A stretch of 64,000 nucleotides of DNA from a virus. Positions 7,580-14,432 of this stretch are shown here, in pieces. The stretch's first letter is position 1. Each line of letters begins with the position of its first letter. The notes below the pieces were generated by a model. The model was not told where the DNA came from and did not search any database. It saw only the letters and a list, made by a program, of their open reading frames with translations. Made by a program: the position numbers and the translations under genes. The stretch lies in the IMG/VR virus record IMGVR_UViG_3300046028_005224, positions 27,435 to 91,434 of that record. One strand, written 5' to 3'.

Positions 7580-8964
7580 CAGACTTCTCCTTTATAGTTC
7601 TCCAGGAAGTAATCAAGATCTTCGGGAGTCCCAAGACCCCACATATCTTCTTTTCCAATCTCTTTAATACGAATCTTTTTGCCATCTTCAATAGCTTCAT
7701 TGTAGACTGGACAAACATAGAACTCGTTATTAACACGAATATTCTTTTCGATCATTTGTTCAGCATACTTTACATAATCTGAACCATGCTTCCAATAATA
7801 AATTCCTGCAGTTGCGTGTTCAGAAATGGGTTTCTTTTCAGCAACTTCACAAACATAACCGTCATCCCCAAGCTTAGCAAAAGACCACTTGGGATGTGTG
7901 GCAGGGAAAGTAACAATTCCACCATCGGCATTGTCGTTATTAAACGCATACAAAGTTTCATTGGAATCCCAAAGAATAAGTTGATCAGAGTTGGTCATGA
8001 TCAGAGGTTCTTCAGTATTGATAAACTCTTTTGCCAATAGGGTTGTACATGCAGCACCTTCAGTAACACCGTCAACTTGAACGATGTTGCAATTAGGAGT
8101 GAGAAGATTAAGCAGATATTGAAGATTGTACTTTTCGTAATGACTCTTCTGTACAACATAAGTATACTTTGCTTCAACATTTAAAGCTTCAACCACAACT
8201 TGAATCATGGGTTTACCACGAACTTCAATCAAAGGTTTGGGAAAGGTGTAACCAGCATTAGCAAAACGGCTTCCAGCGCCAGCCATAGGAACAAGAACAT
8301 TCATTTTTTCAGATCTCCATGCAATTTTTTTCTTAGTTGTATCATTTAAAAGAGATTTAATCTTATCAACCTTTTGTTGATTAAAATCTTTACGGTCATC
8401 TACAGGCACGAGATGACATTTACTATCGATAGCACCTTGTCTTCCAATATGACTATCTTCTACAATCACGGTATCTTTAGGTAAAGCACCTAATCTTATC
8501 ATACACTTCCAATACATTTCTGGAAATGGTTTGTTGCGATAAACATCTTCATTACTGATGTAGATGTCTACAAACTCCAATACTCCTAATCTTAATAAAA
8601 TGATTTTAACAGTATTCCTAATAGAATTTGATGCAACCGCAATGTTGTATCCTTCATCCTTAAGTTGTTGAAAATAATTCATCAACTCATAATCTTTGCG
8701 TACTTGCTCGTCAAAGATTGTAAAAGTTTCTTCCTGCTTATCACGCCAAATTTGTTCGTAATATTCTGTGGGAAGACCTTTGTTTTTTGTCAACAATTCC
8801 AATTTAGGTCTAGTAGGGAGACCATCGTAAATGCTAACATGCTCTTGACGAGTGATAACATATTGTTCACCAACTTTAGCAAGAGCTTTGTTCAAAGCAT
8901 CAAAGTGATAATCCTTACTATCAATAAGGACACCATCTAAATCAAAGATTACAAGTTTAGTCAT
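7579..8964 (-). CDS. Bifunctional HAD phosphatase / sugar nucleotidyltransferase fusion
   Basis: A 461-residue two-domain protein. Residues 1 to about 220 are a HAD phosphatase (VIFDLDGVLIDS, VASNS, VEDSHIG). After MNVLVPMAGAGSRF near 220 comes an NTP-transferase domain with the glycine-rich nucleotide loop, FPKPLIEVRGKPMI and a MTNSDQ metal motif. This pairing would dephosphorylate and activate sugar phosphates in two steps of one nucleotide-sugar route. The exact sugar cannot be read from the sequence. It lies in the centre of the glycan cluster and overlaps both neighbours by 1-4 bases. Confidence 0.85.
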   Translation of the reverse strand: MTKLVIFDLDGVLIDSKDYHFDALNKALAKVGEQYVITRQEHVSIYDGLPTRPKLELLTKNKGLPTEYYEQIWRDKQEETFTIFDEQVRKDYELMNYFQQLKDEGYNIAVASNSIRNTVKIILLRLGVLEFVDIYISNEDVYRNKPFPEMYWKCMIRLGALPKDTVIVEDSHIGRQGAIDSKCHLVPVDDRKDFNQQKVDKIKSLLNDTTKKKIAWRSEKMNVLVPMAGAGSRFANAGYTFPKPLIEVRGKPMIQVVVEALNVEAKYTYVVQKSHYEKYNLQYLLNLLTPNCNIVQVDGVTEGAACTTLLAKEFINTEEPLIMTNSDQLILWDSNETLYAFNNDNADGGIVTFPATHPKWSFAKLGDDGYVCEVAEKKPISEHATAGIYYWKHGSDYVKYAEQMIEKNIRVNNEFYVCPVYNEAIEDGKKIRIKEIGKEDMWGLGTPEDLDYFLENYKGEV

Positions 8965-9617
8965 CTAACATCTCTATAGAGTTTAGGATAAAATGGATGT
9001 TTATGAACGATTAAATTATTTCGTTTAACATTCCATCCAAGAATACATTCAGGATTCACAATTACACCTTCAGTACAAATATCTTCAAAGTCTGGATACA
9101 TTCTACAATAAGCCATCATGGTATCATAATCGCCAAAAGCAAATGTATCTCCTAAAGCATAATCTGTATGGCTCTTAATATCTGTAATATGAAGTCCTTT
9201 TGGATCATAATCAGATAACTTACCCAATGGTTCTACGAACCAATTGTCTGTGCGGGTTCTAATAACACAATCAAACTTTTCAATTTCCGCATCCTGAACA
9301 TATTTATCCATCAATAAAGATGCTTTATATAAACTATATGCCTGAGAAGCAATGTTGTTTAGCGGATGATAATATCTTGGATCTGATTCAATTGTTGGAT
9401 GAGAGAACGTTTTGGCTTCTTCAAAATCTACATCATGAGGATCAACCTCGTCAATAATAAAATCTTTAGTTTTATAATCACAGTTCCAGAAATGTGCAAA
9501 AATAGCAATTTCAGTTGCTGCACAAAAACTAAAAAGATATTGCTGATGGTTGGGCCAACACTCAATAAAATCTCTCGGTTGACCAGAATAAAGAATGGCA
9601 ACAGATTTATTAGACAT
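8961..9617 (-). CDS. GQPR-type putative glycosyltransferase, copy 3
   Basis: Start taken at ATG 9617 (MSNKSVAILYSGQPRDF), giving 218 residues; it overlaps the end of the GT6 gene by eight bases. It shares the GQPR start, an ASQAYSLYKASLL helix and an RTRTDNWF motif with the two paralogues, but is more divergent and shorter. Probably a GT-A-like transferase in the same pathway (inference). Confidence 0.65.
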   Translation of the reverse strand: MSNKSVAILYSGQPRDFIECWPNHQQYLFSFCAATEIAIFAHFWNCDYKTKDFIIDEVDPHDVDFEEAKTFSHPTIESDPRYYHPLNNIASQAYSLYKASLLMDKYVQDAEIEKFDCVIRTRTDNWFVEPLGKLSDYDPKGLHITDIKSHTDYALGDTFAFGDYDTMMAYCRMYPDFEDICTEGVIVNPECILGWNVKRNNLIVHKHPFYPKLYRDVR

Positions 9618-10326
9618 GGAATTGACTATTATCTTTAGATAAGTGTAGCATTTTTGGTTCAAATTCGCAATAGTTTGCAAACACTTCTGGGAATGCATAT
9701 TGCGGATGTAAGGTATTTACTTTATCTTTATTCTGAGAGAAAAATTTATTTAAGTGGCTTTCATCATGCCATTGTGCAATTATATTATTATCCAAATCTT
9801 TATTAACTTGATCTGCAAGATATGAAATTAAAGAACTAACTTCTTCACCCTTTCCTCCCCACAAACATCCTTGATAATAAACAGAAATATCATCACCCTC
9901 TTCAACACATGCGCGGGAAAGATTTGTTACGTCAAATGCTCCAGGAGGTTGATTATGAGGAGGCATGTCAAGAAAATGACAAGGATGATGTACACCGAAG
10001 TAAGGCTTACTATCATCAAAAAATTCTTCAGCAGTAATCTTAGTTACTGGAATGAGGTCTGCGTCAAGAAAAACATACCAATCACTTTCTTTGATTACAT
10101 CTCTAGCTTTTTGAAGAATTTCAAATCTCTTTAAAGTGATAAAGGGCCAATCAAGATGTTCTTGTTTATATGCTTTAACATCCTCTGGAAAATCTCCTTC
10201 ACCATCAGTAAAAACTAAAAAGGTTTTTTCTGCTTCAGGTAAAAAATTATCGCTAACTTGCTCATACCATTTAGGAAGAAAATTAAGATAACGACCAGTG
10301 CCAATAAAACTAATTGCAACTTTCAT
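9610..10326 (-). CDS. GT6-family glycosyltransferase (ABO-type alpha-1,3-Gal/GalNAc transferase family)
   Basis: A 238-residue GT6 enzyme, started at ATG 10326, which overlaps the GT11 stop (TGATG). The family marks are a donor-metal motif FLDADLIPV (D88-D90 region), YYQGCLWGG and WHDESHLNKFF, the last being the catalytic Glu region of ABO-type transferases. GT6 enzymes transfer Gal or GalNAc in alpha-1,3 linkage, often to fucosylated galactose. A GT6 gene is known from cyanophage P-SSM2. Its position directly behind an alpha-1,2-fucosyltransferase makes sequential action likely. Confidence 0.87.
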   Translation of the reverse strand: MKVAISFIGTGRYLNFLPKWYEQVSDNFLPEAEKTFLVFTDGEGDFPEDVKAYKQEHLDWPFITLKRFEILQKARDVIKESDWYVFLDADLIPVTKITAEEFFDDSKPYFGVHHPCHFLDMPPHNQPPGAFDVTNLSRACVEEGDDISVYYQGCLWGGKGEEVSSLISYLADQVNKDLDNNIIAQWHDESHLNKFFSQNKDKVNTLHPQYAFPEVFANYCEFEPKMLHLSKDNSQFHV

Positions 10327-11114
10327 CAAACCAGCTCCCATGCTTTAGGAATTAAATCTTTAGTATCTAGGTGAGAATTATTTGAACCTTCAAACCAACC
10401 TTTTGGTGCTACGACATGTTCACTATTTGATAACCATGCACCCCACCAACTAAAAGAACTATTTGCAATGATGTGTCCTTTACACAAAGTCATAAGACAC
10501 ATATCCAAATATTGATTTGTATTTTCTGAAATCATAAAACGATTATCATTAAACATTTCTTGTTCAAAACACCATTTAGGATCATCAGAAAAAACAAGCA
10601 CTTGGCGATTAGGGAAAGCCTCCAATGCCTTTTTATAATATTCTAGGGAAAGTGCGGTATGATTTGTATTGGTTACATAATCAGTTCTTCGTACATGGAG
10701 GCTAACTGGATTATTAAATGATGTCATTGCTTCCATTGCTGGTCCTAGAATGTCATCATTGAACACAAAGTCACCCTTTATTTCTTCTTTAATAAAAGTA
10801 AAATATTTTTCGCTTTGAAAGAACCCTTGTAATGTTACCCAGTCAGGACACTCATTAAAAAGCTTTTCATTAAAATGAAAAGTCTCTTCAAGAATTGTAG
10901 GTCTTCCTTCATCAATATATTGAACGTTTAAGTAATTTGTATTTTTAAGTTTAAACGGGATAAACAATTGATGATCATACCATTCATCTTTTTGATAAGA
11001 TGGGGGAATGCAAAATTGATATCCTCGGTTTCTAGCTATTCCCTTTACTGCGGCAAACTGAAACATCTGATTTCCAAGTCTGCCTAATTTGCCCAGGGCA
11101 TTAAATCCAATCAT
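10326..11114 (-). CDS. GT11 alpha-1,2-fucosyltransferase-like protein
   Basis: A 262-residue GT11 protein. The N-terminal GRLGNQMFQFA (11-21), the GDP-fucose-binding HVRRTDYV near 140 and the C-terminal ANSSFSWWGAWL are the family signatures. These enzymes put fucose in alpha-1,2 linkage on galactose. It is the first gene of the glycan operon, 23 bases behind a sigma-70 promoter, and is coupled to the GT6 gene. No GDP-fucose synthesis genes are in the window, so the donor would come from the host or from genes elsewhere. Confidence 0.88.
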   Translation of the reverse strand: MIGFNALGKLGRLGNQMFQFAAVKGIARNRGYQFCIPPSYQKDEWYDHQLFIPFKLKNTNYLNVQYIDEGRPTILEETFHFNEKLFNECPDWVTLQGFFQSEKYFTFIKEEIKGDFVFNDDILGPAMEAMTSFNNPVSLHVRRTDYVTNTNHTALSLEYYKKALEAFPNRQVLVFSDDPKWCFEQEMFNDNRFMISENTNQYLDMCLMTLCKGHIIANSSFSWWGAWLSNSEHVVAPKGWFEGSNNSHLDTKDLIPKAWELV

Positions 11115-11136
11115 GATTAGTAGTTAATTATCGTAT

Positions 11137-11165
11137 ATTATACAAAAAAATAAGTTTAAAGTCAA
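11137..11165 (-). promoter_or_regulatory. Sigma-70 promoter of the glycan cluster
   Basis: Minus strand TTGACT (11160-11165), 17 bases, TATAAT (11137-11142), just before the GT11 gene. No other promoter of this strength is seen inside the cluster, so it probably drives all nine genes to the terminator at 3264-3288. Confidence 0.8.
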
Positions 11166-12196
11166 GTTTCTTTTTGGATAGATTTAATTTCTATCATTGA
11201 ACTTCTATCCATTTTATCTACATTTTCTGGATCATTAAAAGATTTTATAGCTAAAGTAAATCTATCCGCCTGTGCAAATGGTGTTAATGGTAATACTTTA
11301 TGTTCTATTTGAGAATCGAAAACGACAATTCTACCAGGAATAAAATCTACAACTTTATGTACTGTGGAATTTTCTTCATATATTTTTAACTCACCTCCCC
11401 AAGTTTCATCCCAATACTTATTACAAAAAATAATAATAGTTAGACATCCAGAAAATGCTGCGTCTATATGTCTGTTTACATAAGATATTTGTGGATAATG
11501 ATTAATATAAAAATCATACAGATATAAAGTTTGATTAAGATTATTTACAATTTTTTGTACAGAGGGTAACACACCTGAGTCTTCAAGTTCTCTGGCAGAT
11601 AAGTGGCAAGTAAATCTAAGATCTCTTGATGGAAACAATGGATCACTAGTGTGTTCAAACTTATACTTAGATTGTATACAATATCGATGTAAGTGATTTA
11701 ACTCCGCCCTAGTAAGTTTATCATCAAAAACAAATAATTGATCTTTATAAAAATTAGTGCTCATGTTAATATTATAATGTAAATATAATCTTTTTTTAAT
11801 TTCTTTAAAGTATTCAAATTCTTTATCATTTAATTCAATAATCTGATCTAATAAATTTGCATACTCTATAATATATAACTCTTTTTGTAAATCAATATCA
11901 AATTTATGTTCTAAGATTTGATCAATACGTTTTTCTAAATTTGAATAAAAATATACAAGTTCTTCGGCACGAGTTCCTATTATTTTTTTTACATCTTCAC
12001 GATCAATATTTAAATCAAATTTAAAATAATCAGTTCCATAGATTGCATGATACAATCCAGCATCAATTAAATATTGTTCATTGGGAAAATGCTGTTGTAT
12101 TATTTTAGAAGTATTATATAAATGTTCGTAAAAAGTTTTATTTCCATGCTGAACATTTATAGTCTTATCTAATATAAATTTAAGTTTGTTATTCAT
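11162..12196 (-). CDS. HD-like (DUF6817-type) domain fused to a 2OG-Fe(II) oxygenase
   Basis: A 344-residue two-domain protein. Residues about 10-140 resemble the HD-like DUF6817 family: HGNKTFYEHLYNTS with H17 and H25, then DAGLYHAIYGTDYF with H50. After MSTNFYKDQL near 145 comes a 2OG-Fe(II) oxygenase domain with NRHIDAAFSG (HxD), DETWGGELKIYEE, VVFDSQIEHKV (distal His) and RFTLAIK (Arg). The fusion joins a possible metal hydrolase with a hydroxylase; substrate unknown. It lies between a structured RNA candidate and the glycan cluster. Confidence 0.75.
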   Translation of the reverse strand: MNNKLKFILDKTINVQHGNKTFYEHLYNTSKIIQQHFPNEQYLIDAGLYHAIYGTDYFKFDLNIDREDVKKIIGTRAEELVYFYSNLEKRIDQILEHKFDIDLQKELYIIEYANLLDQIIELNDKEFEYFKEIKKRLYLHYNINMSTNFYKDQLFVFDDKLTRAELNHLHRYCIQSKYKFEHTSDPLFPSRDLRFTCHLSARELEDSGVLPSVQKIVNNLNQTLYLYDFYINHYPQISYVNRHIDAAFSGCLTIIIFCNKYWDETWGGELKIYEENSTVHKVVDFIPGRIVVFDSQIEHKVLPLTPFAQADRFTLAIKSFNDPENVDKMDRSSMIEIKSIQKET

Positions 12197-12210
12197 TTAG
12201 CATTGAAAGT

Positions 12211-12237
12211 AAAAAAGGTGGGTATGCAACCCACCTC
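12211..12237 (-). terminator. Rho-independent terminator of the structured RNA
   Basis: Minus strand AGGTGGGT-TGCAT-ACCCACCT followed by six T residues. It ends 15 bases before the fusion gene's start codon, so it terminates the upstream unit or acts as an attenuator. Confidence 0.88.
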
Positions 12238-12405
12238 ATGTAACTCAGGCTCGCCACTTGCCCTTTGTCTGGAGGCAAGAAACCAGGCGGGGTTACCCCA
12301 TCCGCACCACCAGTTTTTTAAGGAAACTGGAAACCTCAGGGGTCATTTGACCATCCCGACCAGGGTTGTTAACGTGTCTCCATCACGGGCATATTGGGGA
12401 TGACT
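12211..12405 (-). ncRNA. Candidate structured RNA with five hairpins and terminal terminator
   Basis: About 195 bases without a convincing gene, clearly richer in G+C than the neighbours. On the minus strand the order is: CATCCC/GGGATG pairing around a CGTG/CACG hairpin (12373-12387), GGTCA-AA-TGACC (12341-12352), CCAGTTT/AAACTGG (12310-12330), GGGGTAACCCC (12289-12299), CTTGCC/GGCAAG (12257-12279), then an intrinsic terminator. It could be a stand-alone RNA from the upstream operon's 3' end, or a leader/attenuator for the fusion gene at 12196. No named RNA family could be assigned by eye. Confidence 0.6.
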
Positions 12406-12420
12406 CCACCAGGATAAGTT

Positions 12421-12702
12421 TTAAGTCGTTCCAGGACTATTACTTTCTTTATCCCATTTCATTATGGGGCAAAAAGTCTCTGAGAATTTAACTTTATTAG
12501 AAATGTAGCAACCGCAGATTTTACAACGATCATCTTCGGCAACATAAAATTCACATTGTTTACAAATTTCAGTTCTATTTTTTTGCGTATTATCACTAGC
12601 AAAAACTGATTTGTTTTCAAAAGCACCAACTACAACATCTTTAGCCGAAGATAAAACATTTTTTAGTTGCTTTATTGCAGGAGGATATTGTGTGTTTTCC
12701 AT
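12421..12702 (-). CDS. Small zinc-binding protein, 93 aa
   Basis: A 93-residue protein with a four-Cys zinc-ribbon-like core: CKQCEFYV, then CKICGCYI and a final Cys in FCPIMKW. The N-terminal half is helical and charged. Such ribbons bind nucleic acids or proteins, but I do not recognise a named family. It follows the 72-residue gene by five bases and shares its early promoter at 12950-12978. Confidence 0.75.
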   Translation of the reverse strand: MENTQYPPAIKQLKNVLSSAKDVVVGAFENKSVFASDNTQKNRTEICKQCEFYVAEDDRCKICGCYISNKVKFSETFCPIMKWDKESNSPGTT

Positions 12703-12707
12703 TGTTT

Positions 12708-12926
12708 TTAAATTTCTACTTCTACATGCTTAAGATCATTATAGATATACTCCATCAAAATTTCATAGTCATCAAGTGGGTCTCCTGAAAAAATTACTCC
12801 TTCGTTTTCATAAAAACGACGAACTTTTTTATAAAGTTTCGGATTCTTTACATCAAGAAGAATTTCTCCATGTGCTGCAGCACGAAGAGTACTAACGTCT
12901 TTCTTAAATTTAGCAGTGAGTGACAT
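12708..12926 (-). CDS. Small hypothetical protein, 72 aa
   Basis: A 72-residue soluble protein with a basic N-terminus (MSLTAKFKKDVSTLRAAAHG) and an acidic C-terminus. Family not recognised. It is the first gene behind a perfect sigma-70 promoter, pointing to early expression and possibly a host-takeover role (inference). Confidence 0.7.
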   Translation of the reverse strand: MSLTAKFKKDVSTLRAAAHGEILLDVKNPKLYKKVRRFYENEGVIFSGDPLDDYEILMEYIYNDLKHVEVEI

Positions 12927-12949
12927 TGTTTTGAATGAACTACGAACAA

Positions 12950-12978
12950 ATTATAAAATGAATTTGAGAGATTGTCAA
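12950..12978 (-). promoter_or_regulatory. Sigma-70 promoter, perfect consensus
   Basis: Minus strand TTGACA (12973-12978), 17 bases, TATAAT (12950-12955), 24 bases before the gene at 12926. A short GGGCTTAAGCCC palindrome lies just upstream, between the promoter and tRNA-Met. Confidence 0.85.
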
Positions 12979-12993
12979 GAGGGCTTAAGCCCA

Positions 12994-13067
12994 TGCTGGT
13001 TGTGGGGAACGATCCCACCTGTGTCCGATTATGAGTCGGGTGCTTTCACCAGATAGCTAAACCAGCA
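12994..13067 (-). tRNA. tRNA-Met (CAT)
   Basis: A complete cloverleaf: acceptor TGCTGGT/ACCAGCA, anticodon stem CCGA/TCGG around loop CTCATAA, T loop GATCGTTCC-type. The CAT anticodon means elongator Met, or Ile if C34 is modified to lysidine. No CCA is encoded. Confidence 0.9.
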
Positions 13068-13072
13068 GCAGG

Positions 13073-13144
13073 TAGGACTGCAGGGAGTTGAACCCCGTTC
13101 ACTCCGTTATAAGCAGAGGGCTTTAACCGATAAGCAACAGTCCC
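13073..13144 (-). tRNA. tRNA-Ile (TAT)
   Basis: Acceptor GGGACTG/CAGTCCT with a terminal G-T pair, anticodon stem CTCTG/CGGAG around CTTATAA, T arm CGGGG-TTCAACT-CCCTG. Anticodon TAT reads the rare Ile codon ATA, which suits an A+T-rich phage in a host with more G+C. Confidence 0.82.
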
Positions 13145-13153
13145 ATTATAAAA

Positions 13154-13321
13154 TTAATCAGTAAACCCGCTACATATTCGCACCATATCCTCATACTCAT
13201 CTATTGGCATAAGAACACAATCTCCGTTGACACTTTTAATTAAAAAAGTTTCTCCTTCGCCAACGCGATCAAGGTAATCTTCAAAATACTGTTGCAATTC
13301 ATCAACTGTAATTTCAGTCAT
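13154..13321 (-). CDS. Solitary Phd/YefM-like antitoxin-type protein
   Basis: A 55-residue protein resembling Phd/YefM antitoxins: MTEITVDELQQYFEDYLDRV, then EGETFLIKSVNGDCVLMPIDEY, the typical N-terminal dimer and DNA-binding fold followed by the start of a toxin-binding tail. The start is taken at ATG 13321 because the family begins there and a TATAAATA late box sits directly before the alternative ATG 13342. No toxin gene is next to it. It may counter host toxins or act as a small repressor (inference). Confidence 0.68.
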   Translation of the reverse strand: MTEITVDELQQYFEDYLDRVGEGETFLIKSVNGDCVLMPIDEYEDMVRICSGFTD

Positions 13322-13344
13322 TTGTCGTATCAATTTTTTCATTT

Positions 13345-13352
13345 TATTTATA
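13345..13352 (-). promoter_or_regulatory. Late promoter box TATAAATA
   Basis: An exact late consensus three bases before ATG 13342 and 24 bases before ATG 13321. It fits expression of the shorter antitoxin-like protein. The site lies in the A+T-rich gap behind tRNA-Pro, so chance occurrence is possible. Confidence 0.45.
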
Positions 13353-13360
13353 AAATGATA

Positions 13361-13434
13361 TCGGGGTGATAGGATTTGAACCTACGGCCCCTCGCTCCCA
13401 AAGCGAGTGCTCTACCAAACTGAGCTACACCCCG
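13361..13434 (-). tRNA. tRNA-Pro (TGG)
   Basis: Acceptor CGGGGTG/CACCCCG, anticodon stem CTCGC/GCGAG around loop TTTGGGA, T loop TTCAAAT. The 5' end directly abuts the stop codon of the micro-gene at 13435. Confidence 0.93.
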
Positions 13435-13548
13435 TTATTTTGTTTTATGCACTACCATTATACCCATAATTGGTAAGATTGTCAACCCCATTCCACAAAG
13501 TCCCAACCAAATCTGACTTGCTGCTAATGCCTCTACAAGATGAAACAT
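13435..13548 (-). CDS. Micro membrane protein, 37 aa
   Basis: An ORF of 37 residues (MFHLVEALAASQIWLGLCGM and onward) with a hydrophobic middle of about 22 residues and a basic end HKTK. It begins inside the preceding stop (TAATG) and has a very strong ribosome site, GGAGGGG, within the upstream gene. A perfect sigma-70 promoter for tRNA-Pro and what follows lies inside its 3' part. Confidence 0.6.
   Translation of the reverse strand: MFHLVEALAASQIWLGLCGMGLTILPIMGIMVVHKTK
13457..13485 (-). promoter_or_regulatory. Sigma-70 promoter, perfect consensus
   Basis: Minus strand TTGACA (13480-13485), 17 bases, TATAAT (13457-13462). Transcription would begin just before tRNA-Pro, so the promoter probably serves the tRNA-Pro, antitoxin-like gene, tRNA-Ile and tRNA-Met group. 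Confidence 0.85.
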
Positions 13549-13742
13549 TAGTATCCCCTCCAAGTCTTGAACTCATAATAGAAGTATTGATCCATATCAC
13601 CACTCAACGGTGCGTTAACATCCTTATGAGCCCATTCCATACAAAACTCTTTTATTTTTATATCACTCATTGCACCTCTTCCCCACATTCTCACAAATGC
13701 AGAAGCAGCAAAGTGATATCTTTGTTTAATGTTGGATTCCAT
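13548..13742 (-). CDS. Small hypothetical protein, 64 aa
   Basis: A 64-residue soluble protein with many aromatic residues (RYHFAASAFVRMWGRG, YFYYEFKTWRGY). Family not recognised. It is part of a run of tightly packed micro-genes between 13.4 and 14.3 kb, starting four bases behind the preceding stop. Confidence 0.65.
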   Translation of the reverse strand: MESNIKQRYHFAASAFVRMWGRGAMSDIKIKEFCMEWAHKDVNAPLSGDMDQYFYYEFKTWRGY

Positions 13743-13746
13743 TTAA

Positions 13747-13926
13747 TTACTTGTCTTTTAATAGTTCTTCTACTCGTTTACGCATGTTGGTACTATCTTG
13801 ATTGAGATAGTCTCTCAAAGAATAACCACGATGACCTCGTAGGATACATGTTCCTTGATAGAACATCGTGGAAGCAAAAACTAATAACAGTATACAACCA
13901 ATTAGTTCAATGTGATTTTGAGCCAT
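13747..13926 (-). CDS. Small membrane protein, 59 aa
   Basis: An ORF of 59 residues, MAQNHIELIGCILLLVFAST and onward, with one N-terminal membrane helix (8-25) and a charged C-terminal half ending in RKRVEELLKDK. It overlaps the end of the upstream membrane-protein gene by 25 bases. Family not recognised. Confidence 0.6.
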   Translation of the reverse strand: MAQNHIELIGCILLLVFASTMFYQGTCILRGHRGYSLRDYLNQDSTNMRKRVEELLKDK

Positions 13927-14105
13927 GGCAGTAAAGGTGGAATGATACCTATGAGTCTGAGGAGACCTTCAGCAAATAAAGCAAGAACGAACCAACCGAC
14001 ACACATAGAAATAATTGCAGCATTACGGTTGTGCTTACGAATTGCATCATCGATCATCTCCTGTACTTCTGAACGACTGATAAGTTCATCCTGTTCTTGA
14101 ATCAT
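13902..14105 (-). CDS. Small membrane protein, 67 aa
   Basis: A 67-residue protein with a charged N-terminal half (ISRSEVQEMIDDAIRKHNRN) and a hydrophobic C-terminal segment of about 30 residues with two possible helices split by a Pro pair. Its ATG overlaps the upstream stop. It and the neighbouring 59-residue gene are both small membrane proteins, so they may work together (inference). Confidence 0.68.
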   Translation of the reverse strand: MIQEQDELISRSEVQEMIDDAIRKHNRNAAIISMCVGWFVLALFAEGLLRLIGIIPPLLPWLKITLN

Positions 14106-14251
14106 TTTTCATCTCCAAGAAATTTTGCCAGTGGATCTTTTCGGGTTTTGACAATTTCACAAGCTCGATAATAGAACATATTGTCCATATTACCAGACTC
14201 TTCAAAAGTGGCTTTTATTTTAAGCCAATTCTCATAAGTATGCTGATCCAT
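14102..14251 (-). CDS. Small hypothetical protein, 49 aa
   Basis: An ORF of 49 residues (MDQHTYENWLKIKATFEESG and onward, ending KFLGDEK) whose stop overlaps the next start as ATGA. Soluble, helical, no known family. It is the first gene behind the promoter at 14275-14302. Confidence 0.62.
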   Translation of the reverse strand: MDQHTYENWLKIKATFEESGNMDNMFYYRACEIVKTRKDPLAKFLGDEK

Positions 14252-14274
14252 AAACGGATTTCATAACATAATAT

Positions 14275-14302
14275 ATAATAGTTCAGACACAAAAAAAGTC
14301 AA
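14275..14302 (-). promoter_or_regulatory. Sigma-70 promoter overlapping a terminator
   Basis: Minus strand TTGACT (14297-14302), 16 bases, TATTAT (14275-14280). The -35 box is formed by the 3' arm of the tRNA-Ser terminator. It faces the run of five micro-genes down to 13435. Confidence 0.65.
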
Positions 14303-14325
14303 GAAAGGTTAGACTTTCAAGACTT
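14291..14325 (-). terminator. Terminator behind tRNA-Ser
   Basis: Minus strand stem AAGTCTTGAAAG / CTTTCTTGACTT with an internal TT bulge on both sides, followed by seven T residues. It overlaps the following promoter. Confidence 0.7.
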
Positions 14326-14346
14326 AGATTAAGAAAATATTAAAAG

Positions 14347-14432
14347 CGGTGAGGGTGGGATTTGAACCCACGGAGGCTATTAACCTCGGCGGTTTTCAAG
14401 ACCGCTGCCATAAACCACTCGACCACCTCACC
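14347..14432 (-). tRNA. tRNA-Ser (TGA)
   Basis: An 86-base class II tRNA with the long variable arm of Ser (CCGAGGTTAATAGCCTCC region). Acceptor GGTGAGG/CCTCACC, anticodon loop CTTGAAA. Its first base is the last base of the upstream gene's stop codon region. Confidence 0.93.

Noticed and set aside
12203-12403. Plus-strand open frame of 66 codons across the structured RNA
   Set aside because: It lies exactly over five hairpins and a minus-strand terminator, has no ribosome site and faces against all neighbours. The frame is better explained by the G+C-rich RNA.
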